From Mycteria americana (Eukaryota; Chordata; Aves; Ciconiiformes; Ciconiidae), in the NCBI RefSeq assembly GCF_035582795.1, contig NW_027445626.1:558001-622000 (forward strand): a DNA stretch of 64,000 nucleotides, read 5' to 3'. The notes below the pieces were generated by a model that was not told the DNA's origin, did no database searches, and saw only the letters and a list, made by a program, of their open reading frames with translations. Below, piece by piece: positions 37,399-49,507 of the stretch. The translations under genes and the position numbers were made by a program. Each line of letters starts with the position of its first letter. Position 1 is the first letter of the stretch.

Positions 37399-38364
37399 TT
37401 ATGAGTGATACGCATCCAAAAAAGGACAGTTTATTGCTTTAGAAAAACATCCCATCATCAGTTTCCAAACTGCATCCTTGAGCTCCTTGTCTCTGAAGCT
37501 GTAGATGAGGGGGTTGACTGCTGGAGGCACCACCGAATACAGAACTGCAACCACCACATTGAGGGATAGGGAGGAGGTAAAGGGCGGTTTCAGGTAGGCA
37601 ACCATGGCAGTGCTTAGAAAGAGGGAGACCACGGCCAGGTGAGGGAGGCACATGGAAAAGGCCTTGTGCTGTCCCTGCTCAGAGGGGATCCTCAGCACAG
37701 CCCTGAAGATCTGCACATAGGACAGCACAATGAAAACAAAACAGCCAAGTGCTACTAAGAGACTAACCACAATAAGCCCAACTTCCCGGAGGTAAGCATC
37801 TGAGCAGGAAAGCTTGAGGATCTGGGGGATTTCACAGAAGAACTGGTCCAGGGTATTGCCTTGGCAGAGTGGTATTGAAAATGTATTGGCAGTGTGCAGC
37901 ACAGCATAGAGGAAACCACTGCCCCAGGCAGCTGCTGCCATGTGGACACAAGCTCTGCTGCCCACAAGGGTCCCGTAGTGCAGGGGTTTGCAGATGACAA
38001 CGTAGCGGTCAGAGGACATGATGGTGAGAAGAAAAAAGTCTGCTGACATCAAAAAGAGAAAGAGAAAGACCTGGGCAGCACATCCCAGGTAGGAGATGGC
38101 CCTGGTGTCCCAGAGGGAATTGGCCATGGCTTTGGGGACAGTGGTGGAGATGGAGGCCAGGTCGAGGAGGGAGAGGTTGAGGAGGAAGAAGTACATGGGG
38201 CTGTTGAGGTGATGGTTACAGACTACAGCGGTGATGATGAGTCCATTGCCCAGGAGGGCAGCCAGGTAGATGCCCAGGAAGAGCCAGAAGTGTAGGAGCT
38301 GCAGCTCCCGTGTGTCTGTGAATGCCAGGAGGAGGAATTCAGTGATGGAGCTGGCATTGGACAT
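37399..38364 (-). CDS. Olfactory receptor, OR14-like (class II), intact
   Basis: A 321-residue single-exon odorant receptor, a seven-helix GPCR of olfactory neuron cilia expected to couple to G-olf. Start ATG at 38362-38364 opens MSNASSITEF with an N-glycosylation site. Later marks are LLGNGLIITAV (TM1), NSPMYFFLLNLSLLDL (TM2), MSSDRYVVICKPLHY (end of TM3), SCSD in the second extracellular loop, KAFSMCLPHL (before TM6) and PPAVNPLIYSFRDKELKDA (TM7). Length and motifs are normal for the family. One variation is SSDRYVVI for the usual SYDRYVAI. A splice acceptor (CTTGGACAG/GTCC) lies about 25 bases before the ATG. It is the functional-looking partner of the pseudogene at 24624-25559. OR14 naming is by resemblance only. 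Confidence 0.92.
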   Translation of the reverse strand: MSNASSITEFLLLAFTDTRELQLLHFWLFLGIYLAALLGNGLIITAVVCNHHLNSPMYFFLLNLSLLDLASISTTVPKAMANSLWDTRAISYLGCAAQVFLFLFLMSADFFLLTIMSSDRYVVICKPLHYGTLVGSRACVHMAAAAWGSGFLYAVLHTANTFSIPLCQGNTLDQFFCEIPQILKLSCSDAYLREVGLIVVSLLVALGCFVFIVLSYVQIFRAVLRIPSEQGQHKAFSMCLPHLAVVSLFLSTAMVAYLKPPFTSSLSLNVVVAVLYSVVPPAVNPLIYSFRDKELKDAVWKLMMGCFSKAINCPFLDAYHS

Positions 38365-40650
38365 TTGCTGCCTCTGGGCATGGGGACCTGTCCAAGGAGG
38401 AAAAGGTGGTGAGACAATAGGCGGGACTTCTCAGAGCAAAATCAAAGCCATTTCTCATAAATCCTCCCCTGCTGCACACCACCACCCTTTTGTCTTTCTA
38501 GCAGACCTTCCTTCAGCTCTCTGGCTGGAGCTCTGGTTGGTGCTGGTTCAGTGTGTGGTGAGGAGCAGGGGCTTTGTGCGCTGGCAGCCGAGGCGTCAGC
38601 CCTGCTCTGCAGCAGTGAGTGCATGGGAACAGTGCGGGCAGGAGCCAGTGCTAGTTTTTGACTTTGTCACAGGAAACTGCTCCCAAAACAGAAGAGCTTG
38701 TCTGCATCTGCACTGCCAGTGCTAAGGAAAGGGGATGGCAGAAGGCAGTTGGAGAGGTTATTTTTATTTTCACAGCTCCCCTCCATCTCCCGTGGGGAGT
38801 GTGTTTGGATGTCAGAACCCCTCAGCATTTCTGCTGCACTCAGGGAGAACAGAGGGAGTCCTACAAGGCAAGAGGATTGCCGGTGGTTCAGTGAAGAGTG
38901 AGGGGTGCTGGTCTGTCCCTCCGTGTTTTTCCCTGCTGCCCAGTGCTTGCACGTTTCTGAGAGGGAGGGTGATCACACTCCCACGCTATCCTGAAGAGTC
39001 ACCAGACACTGGTGAGAGCAGAGGCGTCCACTGCAAACCACTAAATGTCTTCCCCTCTCTCAAGGACTTAGCACCCCATTTGTAGCCAAAGGCACATGTG
39101 GCTCATTGTGCATCCTGGAAGGCATCTGACAGTTTGGAAGGACACCCCAAGGAGACAGCCAAGTGTGCTAATGATGGCATCTGGTGAAGGGAAACCCAGC
39201 TCATTTCCTAGCCTCCCAGACTGCATTGCCCAGAGCTTCACAGGTTAGAGGAAAGCTGGACACCTCATTGCCTTAAACACATGTGAATGGGAGGACCCCC
39301 AAGATCAGTGCCTGACTCTGCAGCTGAAACTACTCTTCCCAGAGAGCCTCACATCAACACCAGGAGCAGCTGAGGGAGCCACCAGAGAGGCAGAGGGGCA
39401 CTCAGGAAAGCCTTTGCCTTACCCAGCACTGCACAACCCCTCCCAGATGTTGATAATGCAGGGCAGTCCCCTTCAGCCCCTGCTCAGCAGGAAATGGGCA
39501 CATGGCAGGAGAAATGCACTTCATCTCTTCTGCTGGCAGATGGACAAGGGGGTAACTAACACCCTCAACCCCACGGGCTGGCCGAGGGCTTTGCTAGGTG
39601 GGAGAGGAGACAAGAGGGGTGTTGCTCAGGGAAGGCATCTGCACTGCAGGGCATGGCCGGGAGGTGCCCATATCTCCCCTGCAGCAGGGTTTTGCTTCCT
39701 ATTTCGCTCCCTCCCTGCCCATGTCTCTACTGCCTGGAGCTGTCCCAGCTGGGACCTGTTTCTCTGGCCCCATGTCTCTTCCCTGCCAGTGCTCACAGCC
39801 CCGATCCCAGCCCCTGTGTGCCCAGCTCTGCCCTGCAGCCTCTGTGTGTGTGTGCAGGGACCAACGAGCAGGTTACACAAACCCTGATGAAACTGGAAAG
39901 GTGATGCTGGTTTTATCTGTAGGCTGGTGGGGGGTGAAGGCACTTGCTGAGGTTCCTAGTAAACCCCAGGGTGATGGTTTAGGAGTCTCAGCCCCTTCTC
40001 TAGCCCACACAGCTGAGTTTCCATTCCCACCAAGCCAAGCCAGAGAAAAGTGGAAGCACAGATTCAGGAAAACACAGACTCAAGCAGGAAACCCTGCCCT
40101 GACCGTACTCATGACAAGTCCCCTCGGATATGACCTGGGCATGAGCTGGATCTGAGAGCAGCGCTGTCCCACGCAGCGCCCTCTCAACAGCAGAAGAACC
40201 CTGCCTTGCCCGGGGTCGCTCCTTCCATGCACAGCTTCTCCCCACAACACCGTGGGGAGGTCCCCGGGCATGCTGAGTGCTGACCCTGGCAGGCAGCAGA
40301 GTCCCTGCCCCAGATCACAGCTCCCTGGGGTGCTGGAACCCTGCTGTGGGCAGCCCTGGCTGCACACCCAGATTCACAGCCTGCAGCTGTCCCTGGGAGA
40401 AGGCAGCCATCATGGCCTGTCCTTTGGACAGTGCAGCAGAGAAGCCCTGCTCTGGAGCACATCCTCCTCCTCTACACTACAGAAACTGTGAGAGTCCTCC
40501 TGAAAGACCCCATAGGCTGTGGGATGTGCCAGCTTTGGGAGATCCCTGCAGGAACACAAGGTACATTGCCTTGCATCCAGAGACTTACCATGTAGGGGGC
40601 TTTGAAGATCTCTCCTCCAGTGAGGTCTCAGATACAAAAAGGGAGATATA
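37440..40650. repeat. Olfactory receptor duplication unit, copy 2
   Basis: Same orientation as copy 1 (24640-28090). The 2.2 kb between the coding exon and the predicted 5' exon has no other gene recognised. Similarity ends abruptly at about 40630, just upstream of the 5' exon. Confidence 0.8.
40589..40645 (-). promoter_or_regulatory. Predicted 5' non-coding exon of the intact OR gene
   Basis: On the minus strand it ends CCCCCTACATG before donor GTAAGTCTC, matching the other two copies. Upstream of it the sequence departs from the other copies; a TTTATAT stretch lies about 55 bases upstream of the donor and could act as a TATA box. Confidence 0.45.
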
Positions 40651-41030
40651 AACATAATTGAAGAGTTGGCTCTTAAAGAGAGACAATCAGACTACTGAAA
40701 GACAGGCAAGCTTTTAGGCCATAAAGCTCAAAGCAGCAGCATATGTGAGAGGTATCCAAATGAAAAAAGTGTAAGGCAAGGAGAAAGGTGGAGAATCATG
40801 GCAAGGGCCTTTGTTGAGGCAGTCTGCATCTGAAAAGATGACTTCAGAAATGGTCTTTGTGTCAGGACAGGGGAAAGTATATGAAAGATGAGAGAAATGA
40901 AATACACCGCATAACAGGCAGAATAGTGGTAAGGAAGTTAGAGGGGAAGATTGATATTTCTGTGGAATGTGCCTTTGGAAAGGTCATGGGATTGGGAGAG
41001 GTCTCTTGTGAGTGAGGACAAGCCTATGTT
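40650..41030. other. Unassigned sequence
   Basis: AT-richer sequence not shared with the other OR units. No gene recognised. Confidence 0.35.
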
Positions 41031-41310
41031 GCACCCATCTTTGAAAGAGGCCAAAAGTGCAATCCAGGGAGCCACAGGCTGTACAAGCTCACCTTGGAGA
41101 GGAGTGTGCCAGCAGTTGGAGTCCTCTTGGGTGACATTTCCGGGACCCTGAAAGAGAAGAATGTGTCCACAAGCAGTCAGCATGGACTTCCAAAGGGTAA
41201 ATCATGCCTCGTCAACTTGCTTGCCTTCATGACGAAGAAACTGCCTTTGTGCATGAGGGGAGAGCAGTGGATGTTGTTCACCTCAGCTTAAGCAAGGCTT
41301 GTGGCATGGG
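41030..41310 (+). mobile_element. CR1-type LINE fragment
   Basis: Reads HGLPKGKSCLVNLLAF, the CR1 reverse-transcriptase block usually HGFTKGKSCLTNL. Short and degraded. Confidence 0.7.
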
Positions 41311-41378
41311 TAAAACCAGCTGGGTAAAACACCAGTTGGACGATGAGGCTGAGAGAGCAGTGATGAAGGGGTCATAGC

Positions 41379-43140
41379 CTACCTGAAGGCCACTGGCACA
41401 TCCTGGGGCATTGTGGGGCAGCACAAGGGACTCTCCTGGGCCCTGTGCAGTTTCACATGTGTGTCCATGACCCAGAGGAGGAAACTCTCACCACATTTGT
41501 CAATGACACTACATTGGAAGGACCATTCCTGTGCCTTAGGGATGTCATTCAGGAGAAACCGGACAGGCAGGAGGACTGTCCTGTCAGGAACTAGAAGAAG
41601 GGCAGAGGCCAGGTCCTGTGCCTGGGATAGACTAATGGCTTGCAGTGGCAGGGGCTGGGGACTGCCTGGCCAGGGAGTAGATCTGCGTAAAAGGCCCTGG
41701 TGGAGCTGGGGAATAGAGGGCAAAACACGATCCAGCAGTGGTCTACACAATCCAGTGCGACCTGGTAACAAAGGCAACCAGCAGTGTCCTATAAAGAGAA
41801 ACCTCGCCAAAAGTGTGAGGGAAGAGATCGTCTGCCCCTGCTCATCACTCGTTAGACCTGGTGCTGTGTAGGCCATCCCGTTGTCCAAAAAACCAAAACC
41901 ATGGTGATGACACCAGCCATGGAGCCATTGGGTACCTCTGTTCCTTCTAGTGTCAATGCCCACAACTGGAAGGAGAGAGGAGAAAATAACCTGTGCTCCG
42001 GAGTCCCTTACCAGCCGTCCCAAGGCCCTGATGTCTGTTTTGATTGCCCTAGGACTTCGTGTTGCAGCTTCATCGCCCCCCACATGGAAGAGCAGGAGAG
42101 GGTAATAGTCTGAGGGCCGTACCAGGCTAGGGAGTATCCTCGTGACATCCTTCACCCGGGCCCCCGGAGGCAGCAGACTTCCCTAAGAGGAGGGTCTGTC
42201 CGGCATATCGGGCCCTCGCTTCCCCTCAGAAGGGAGTCGCCCACAACTATAACCCGTCTTCTCTTCCTTGTGGAGGTGGTGTTAATATGAGAGGTACGTT
42301 CTTCTGACCTGGGCGACGCCTCTGGTGTAGATGGACTGTCACCCCCATCCTCTATGGACTTGCCTTCCACCTCCAGGGCCTCATACCTGTTCTGCAGAGG
42401 CACCTGGGGAGGCGAGGTGGGCAAGGAGGTCTTACGCCTGCTGCCACGAGCATGGACTTGCCTTTGTTCACTTTTGTCCTTTGAGCTGCTGCCTTCAGCC
42501 TGGTGGGGGGGGGATACAGGATCCCCTTGATTGCGGATTCTTACTGGCGGCTGCTGCCGCTCCTGTTCCTGTCTCGGGGGGGCAGAGCGTGGCACCACCA
42601 GTCTGTCTCTTTCTCAGCCTCCCTGAAGCTTCTTAACCTTTCTACCTCCTCCCGTAGCTCTGCCACCATGCGGAGCAAATCATCCACCTGGTCGTACCTC
42701 ACACAGCTGTCCTCACGGCTACCATGCGTGAACAGTGAGAGGCCCAGGCACTCCCTGCAGCCTGAGACCTGGACAGCTGCATGTTTTTGTGGGAGATCCG
42801 TCTGGGTAGCCACATCCACTCTGGTGAGCACAGAGGGCATCCCTTTCTAACAAGTGAACACCATAGCTGAGTTTCTTCAGGAAGGATGGCGACTACCAAA
42901 TGAACTCACATTTACAGTTCCCCTTGAGATGCTAGGGTGACTTCACCTTCCCCACACGCCCTGCCTGCGCGAACTGATGCGCAAACTGACACGCCACACC
43001 CTTCTGACGCGCCATGCCCTGTTTGCCCATCCTGCTCGCTGTGCTTCTGGTCACTCGCGCTCCCTGGGGGCTGGTCTGGTACGGGAGGGGAATTGCCACC
43101 ACCACTCTTGTCCCCGCCCACGCTGATTCAGAGCTGAGCC
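41379..43140 (-). mobile_element. CR1-type LINE ORF1 (coiled coil plus SGNH esterase) and 5' region
   Basis: The sense strand is minus. From 42840 down: a coiled-coil-like segment (DQVDDLLRMVAELREEVERL), a basic linker, then the esterase-like domain beginning VIVVGDSLLRGSEGP (GDS nucleophile block, about 42230) and continuing PSDYYPLLLFHVGGDEAATR and GAQVIFSSLLPV. A one-base shift near 42165 separates the GDS block from the rest, and the C-terminus is decayed. GC-rich sequence at 42880-43140 is probably the CR1 5' untranslated region. An SGNH-like domain in ORF1 is known for CR1-group LINEs. Confidence 0.8.
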
Positions 43141-43194
43141 CTTGTCAGGAGCTCCCTCATTCCTGCTCAGGGGCTGGGGCGTGGCTGCGGTAAC

Positions 43195-43775
43195 CCTCTC
43201 TCTCCGTGCCCTTTTTTCCTCCCTTTTCCTCCTCTTCTCTCCCTTTTCCTCCTCTTGCTCTTACCTCCTGTTGCTCATTGTTGCCTCCTCCTCTCCTCCT
43301 CCTCCTTCTCCTCCATATTCTCCTCTTCATCCTGTTGTCTCCTCTTGCCACCTGCTTTGACCTTTCCTAATTCTCCTCCTCCTCCTCCTCTTCTTCCTCC
43401 TCTGCCTGTTACCTTCTTTGTCTTCCTCCTCCTTTTGCCTCCTGTTGCTTCCTCCTTCTTTTCCTCCTCTTCTTGGCCCCTTCTGTTGCCTCTTCTTGTC
43501 TCCCCCTTTTGTTGCCTCCTCCTCCTGTGTCCTGCTGTTACTACCTGTTGCCTCCTCCTTCCCTTCCTTCTCCTCTTCCTATTGCCTCCTCCCACTCCTT
43601 TTGCCTTCTGTTGCCTCCTCTTCCTCCTCTTGCCTCCTGTTTCCATTTGTTGCCTCCTCTTCTCCTGCTCCTGGTGCCTCCTCTTGCCTCTTCCTCCTCC
43701 TCCTCCTCTTGTCTTCTCCTCTTCTCTTCATCTCCTTCTCCTCCTGCTTTTCCCTCCTCTTTTGTCCTCTTGACA
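43195..43775. repeat. Polypyrimidine (CCT/CTT)n tract
   Basis: About 580 bases of nearly pure C and T on the plus strand (CTCCTCCTCTTGCCTCCTGTTG pattern). Long open frames here are a consequence of composition. It adjoins the solo LTR. Confidence 0.95.
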
Positions 43776-43778
43776 TCT

Positions 43779-44167
43779 TGTGGAAGAATGGTTAAGTGAA
43801 AAAGGACACAGCTTAATTGATGTGAGCAATCCAGCCTTTGATGGGGCCTGGGAGCCAGAGATCAAGGTGAAATTCCCTTGAGAACAGCAGAAGGAGTACT
43901 TGGTAAAGCAAGATAAGAGGGACTAAGCCTGGGAAAGTGCTGATAAACCCCCCTTTGTGAACAGTGCGTGAACGGCAACTTTGTACCAATCATATAATTG
44001 TTTTAAGCGCGTGGACAAGTATAGTTATCCAATAGAATAGTCGCTGTTAGCGCGTGCTTTGCTTTGCTTAGCTTCTATATAAACCTGTTAAGTAATCTGA
44101 ATAAATGAGAACGACCATACTCATATTGAGAGTCATCGTTACTCCGGGTCCGTCTCCCACTCCGACA
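43779..44167 (+). mobile_element. Solo LTR of an endogenous retrovirus at the duplication breakpoint
   Basis: TGTGGAAGAATG to CTCCGACA with TG...CA ends, a CCAAT box at 44029-44033, TATATAAA at 44076-44083 and AATAAA at 44100-44105. The order and spacing suit a short retroviral LTR with U3, R and U5. No target-site duplication is visible, and its last bases are exactly where similarity to the left receptor gene begins. It points the same way as the right receptor copy. Confidence 0.8.
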
Positions 44168-44856
44168 CTTTCTGACTCTATTGTGTGCCTGCTGTCACCC
44201 TCTGAGCCAACATGAGACCAGGGGGACATGCAGGTCTCCTGTCCCTCTGCCTGGATTTTGGCTTGGGACCTGTGCACCTCTGGACAGAGCCCTGTGTGCC
44301 TCGCTGAGGACACCCCCTCCGAGCAGGCATCGGAGAGGGCTGGACAGGCACCAGCCATGGTAACAGCTGCAGCATTTCTGTGCTCTGTGACATCTCCCCC
44401 TAACAGCAACCTCCCAACACCCCAGAACAGCCCTGGGAGCAGGGTGCATTTCTGGCTGCGTCAAGGTGATGGTCCTGCCTGGTCGCAAGCTCTGCAGGGG
44501 CTGAGCAGGCTGCAGCAGTCATTATCATCTGGGCCAGTTCTCCTGGACTTGAACTGCGCACACCACACTGCAGTGCTGGTGGGACCATGCCGGGCAGCAC
44601 AGGGCACCTCGTGGAGCAGCGGGGTGTCCAGTCTGTGCTGGTGCTGCAACAGACACATACCCTTGAGTGCTGTGATGGTTTAGAGAAGGGGTGCATGGGG
44701 GCCTTGATGTGTTTGTGTGAACAATACTCCCCCAACACTTTCCTCTGGGATGTGCAATGGGCTATTTGGTCACAGCTTGATTGGAGGTGATGCAGGATGT
44801 GGTCCTGTATCTGTTGGAGGAATCTGGGAACTCCCACTTACTTTGTTTTTTTCCAG

Positions 44857-45165
44857 GATTTGTCCGGCTGGTAGAAGGGAAGAGCCACCTCTCAGGACAT
44901 GTGGAGATCCATGATGGGGACCAGTGGAAAACTGTCTGTGACTCCCAATTTAGTCCCAAAGCTGCTGATGTGGTCTGCAGGGAGCTGCAGTGTGGTGTGG
45001 CCCTGCCTGTTGCTGGGGCAGCTCAGTTTGGAGAAGGGGTGGGTCCCATCTGGGATGGAGAGCTGCAGTGTGTGGGGAATGAATCCCTCCTCATCTCCTG
45101 CCCCAGGGGGTCCCGCAGGGACCAGCCCTGCACCCACATGAACAGCACTGCTGTCACCTGCACAC
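44857..45165 (+). CDS. Right copy SRCR exon a (B type, first Cys lost)
   Basis: 309 bases, phase 1-1, acceptor TTTTTTCCAG, donor CAC/GTAAGG. Reads KSHLSGHVEIH where the left exons read KSRCSGRVEIH and KSHCSGQVEIH. The partner cysteine LQCG is retained. Confidence 0.85.
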
Positions 45166-45250
45166 GTAAGGACTCAGGGTGGGGTGTTGAACACCGGGGA
45201 TGTCCCGGGGTTCGGGGAAGAGAGCAAGGTCCGTGCTGGGCTGGGCGTGA

Positions 45251-45754
<504 letters not shown>

Positions 45755-46291
45755 TGACATGGCCACCCAAAGCAGGGGTCCCATGGCAGTACCAGGCTGA
45801 ATTTCTGCCTGGAGAAAGCCTTGCTTTCCCAGGAGCTTTCTGGAGGGCTTTGCCAGCTCAGCCTGACCGCTCTACTGTGGAGAGGTGAGGACTAAATGGA
45901 GGCAGGCACCTGCCCTCAGGGCAGCAGCTTAGGCCCCCACGCCTCTGCCAGGCCTGGGCTCCTGTATTTCTCTCCTGTGGGACGAGCCCAGGACAGGGCT
46001 GCGGGGCTTGCTCCATCCCTCTGGCTGCAGACAACCGCATGCCATCCCCACAGAGAGCCCTGCAGAGCCTCATCCCACCACCCAGGCAGGAGCAGGAGCT
46101 TCCTGGGTGTCCCCAGCAGCAGCAGAGCTGGGTCTGAGCTGGAGAGCAGGCACGGGCTTTGCCCTCTCCTCTTGTCAGCACAAGGCTCAGACTTGTCCTG
46201 TTTGGTTGGAAACGTCCCCCTTGCCCTCCTCCCTGAAGGGTGCCATGCTCCTCAGTGCTGCCAATGGCTGTGGCACCTCTGCTCACCCCAG

Positions 46292-46619
46292 GCTCAGCCG
46301 GCTTTGCATCCCTGCGGCTGGTGGGTGGAGGGAGCCGGTGCGACGGGCGAGTGGAGATCTTGCAGCGCGGGACGTGGGGCAGAGTCCTGGATGACCAGTG
46401 GGACGTGCAGGAGGCCAACGTGGTGTGCCGGCAGCTGCAGTGCGGACAGGCAGAGGCAGCCTACAACCCCCCAAAGCCTGAGCGAGGGACAGGCCCCGTA
46501 GGGCTGCGAGGGGTCCGGTGCACAGGGAATGAGACCAACTTGACCCTCTTGCAACACCTCCCTGCCCGAGAGTGCACTGGCGGAAGGGGTTGCAGAGGAC
46601 GTGGGAGTCATTTGCTGGG
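46292..46619 (+). pseudogene. Right copy SRCR exon c, frameshifted
   Basis: 328 bases against 327 in the left exon 7. An extra T in CCCTCTTGCAAC (about 46549) changes LTLCNTSLPE into LTLLQHLPAR and moves the rest out of frame. Splice sites are intact. Confidence 0.85.
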
Positions 46620-46677
46620 GTGAGCGGCAATGCATGGGCCCCCCAGATGATGGGGTGTGTGGGTAGCCAGGCCCTGA

Positions 46678-47202
<525 letters not shown>

Positions 47203-47372
47203 TAGCAGGAAGTGCAGGGGTGTCTGTGCATCAGGGACTTCTCTCTGCCCCCGGGTGCAAGGGGCACGTGCTGGCCCTGCCCCTGCCTGGCTGAGGGCCT
47301 GGGGAGTGCAGAGGTGTCCTGGCTCCCACAGCCCCACACCAGCCTCTTCCCCCTTCCTGCCTTTCCTCCCAG

Positions 47373-47687
47373 AGTTCCTGGGCCTCAGGCTGCAGAACAG
47401 CGACGGCTGCTCCGGGCGCCTGCAGGTTTTCTACAACGGGACGTGGGGAAGCATTTGCTCCAACTCGATGACTCTCAGCACGGTGTCGCTGGCATGCAAG
47501 GAGCTGGGCTGTGGGGATGGAGGATCCCTGGAAAGACGCCTGCCCTATGGCCAGGTGTCTGGCCCTGCGTGGCTGGATAATGTGCAGTGTGGGGAGAAAA
47601 CCAGCTCCTTCTGGCAGTGTCGCTCCACTCCCTGGGATCCACAGTCATGTGAAGACCTGCGAGACGAGATCCACATCACCTGCGATG
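47373..47687 (+). CDS. Right copy SRCR exon e
   Basis: 315 bases, phase 1-1. Equivalent of left exon 9 with the normal tryptophan (NGTWGSICS). Confidence 0.87.
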
Positions 47688-48024
47688 GTAACTCTGAGCC
47701 ACTCGGGCACAGTGTCACCCCAGCTCCTGCTTTCCTCTATGCACAGCCAAACGTAGAGGGGCTATTCCTTTCCATGTCAGACCCTTCTGCTGCCAGTGGC
47801 ACAAACATGACCAAAGCCACACAAGTGCAGCAGCAGTTGTCACCCAGATTGCCAGCAGCACGTGGGGGAGGCAGAGATATCGCCAGGGGAGGTCTCAGAA
47901 GAGATCAGACAGGCTTCAGAAGAGCCTCCCCTCCATAGACATACTACTGCTGCTCTGTGAACCAGGGACCTTTAGGGGCTGAGCAATCAGGGTCCCCCCA
48001 GTCCTGCGCGTGTCCCCTGAATGA

Positions 48025-48642
<618 letters not shown>

Positions 48643-49030
48643 TAATGGCAGGGACCTGGGGAAGGTGTTTTGCCCCCTTGGTCCTGTCATGGTCCCTGAC
48701 CTCCCAAGAGCAAGAGCGTTCCTGCAGAGTGCAGGAGCCTGGTGCCAGGCAGGGAGCAGCCTGGGTGGAACTGGGTGTCCTCTGGGCACTGTCCGTCAGC
48801 CCCTAAAGCCCCAAAGCTAACTCCGCGGCTGCCTGTGCCATCCTCCCTGCTGCCCAGAGCAGAGGCCCTGGCCCCTGTCCTGGCCTACTTTTCTGGCGCT
48901 ACTGGAGCGGCAATTTGGGTGGGATGTGCGAGGGACATCTACAGACACACACGCGGTGTGTTGGGGAGGAGGCTCCCCGATACCTGCACACCCACCCTCT
49001 CAGCCCAGCTCTCCTTCTCCTCCTCTGCAG

Positions 49031-49066
49031 CTCCACCCAGGACAGCAGCATCCCCAACCCGAGCAG
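49031..49066 (+). CDS. Right copy juxtamembrane linker exon (open)
   Basis: 36 bases, phase 1-1, reads PPRTAASPTRA with CGA where the left copy has TGA. Confidence 0.8.
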
Positions 49067-49369
49067 GTAACTGGTCCTCTTGCCTGAGGCTGGGTATCCC
49101 TGGGGCCATGCTGTGACCCACAGCTGGATGGAAGGGGCTCCTTGCTGGGCTGGGAAACTCCCAGGAGGAGGTACTGCGGTGGCGGTGGTGGTGGTGGTGG
49201 GGTTGAGGAAGTTTGGAATGTACTCAGCAGGGTGGAAGTCCCCTGTTGCCCTTCAGTCTCCCCTGGGACCTTCCACCCCCTGCTGTCTCGTGTGATGGGA
49301 GTCAGGGCTGGTGCTGCCCTCTCCTCTCCCACGTCTGGTGCTGCCCCTTCCATGTTCTTGCCCATACAG

Positions 49370-49507
49370 GTCCCACGCGGGGCCGTTTGACGAACAGTGG
49401 GAGATTCTCTGTGCCTGTCATCATCTGCATCATCCTGGGGGCCCTCCTCTGCCTGCTCCTGGCCCTCCTGGCTGGGCAAGTGCTAAGGGCCAGGTCGGGA
49501 CGCAGAG
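49370..49507 (+). CDS. Right copy transmembrane exon
   Basis: 138 bases, phase 1-1, hydrophobic core VPVIICIILGALL to LLALLAG followed by QVLRARSGRR. Confidence 0.88.

Noticed and set aside
43255-43799. Long open frames (over 100 codons) on both strands in the CT-rich tract
   Set aside because: They arise because a C/T-only strand has few stop codons; the peptides are Ser/Pro/Leu runs or Arg/Lys/Glu runs with no splice or start support.
44228-44683. 152-codon frame just after the LTR as a new LTR-driven gene
   Set aside because: It is intron-derived sequence of the receptor gene with no domain; retained only as a possible upstream ORF.
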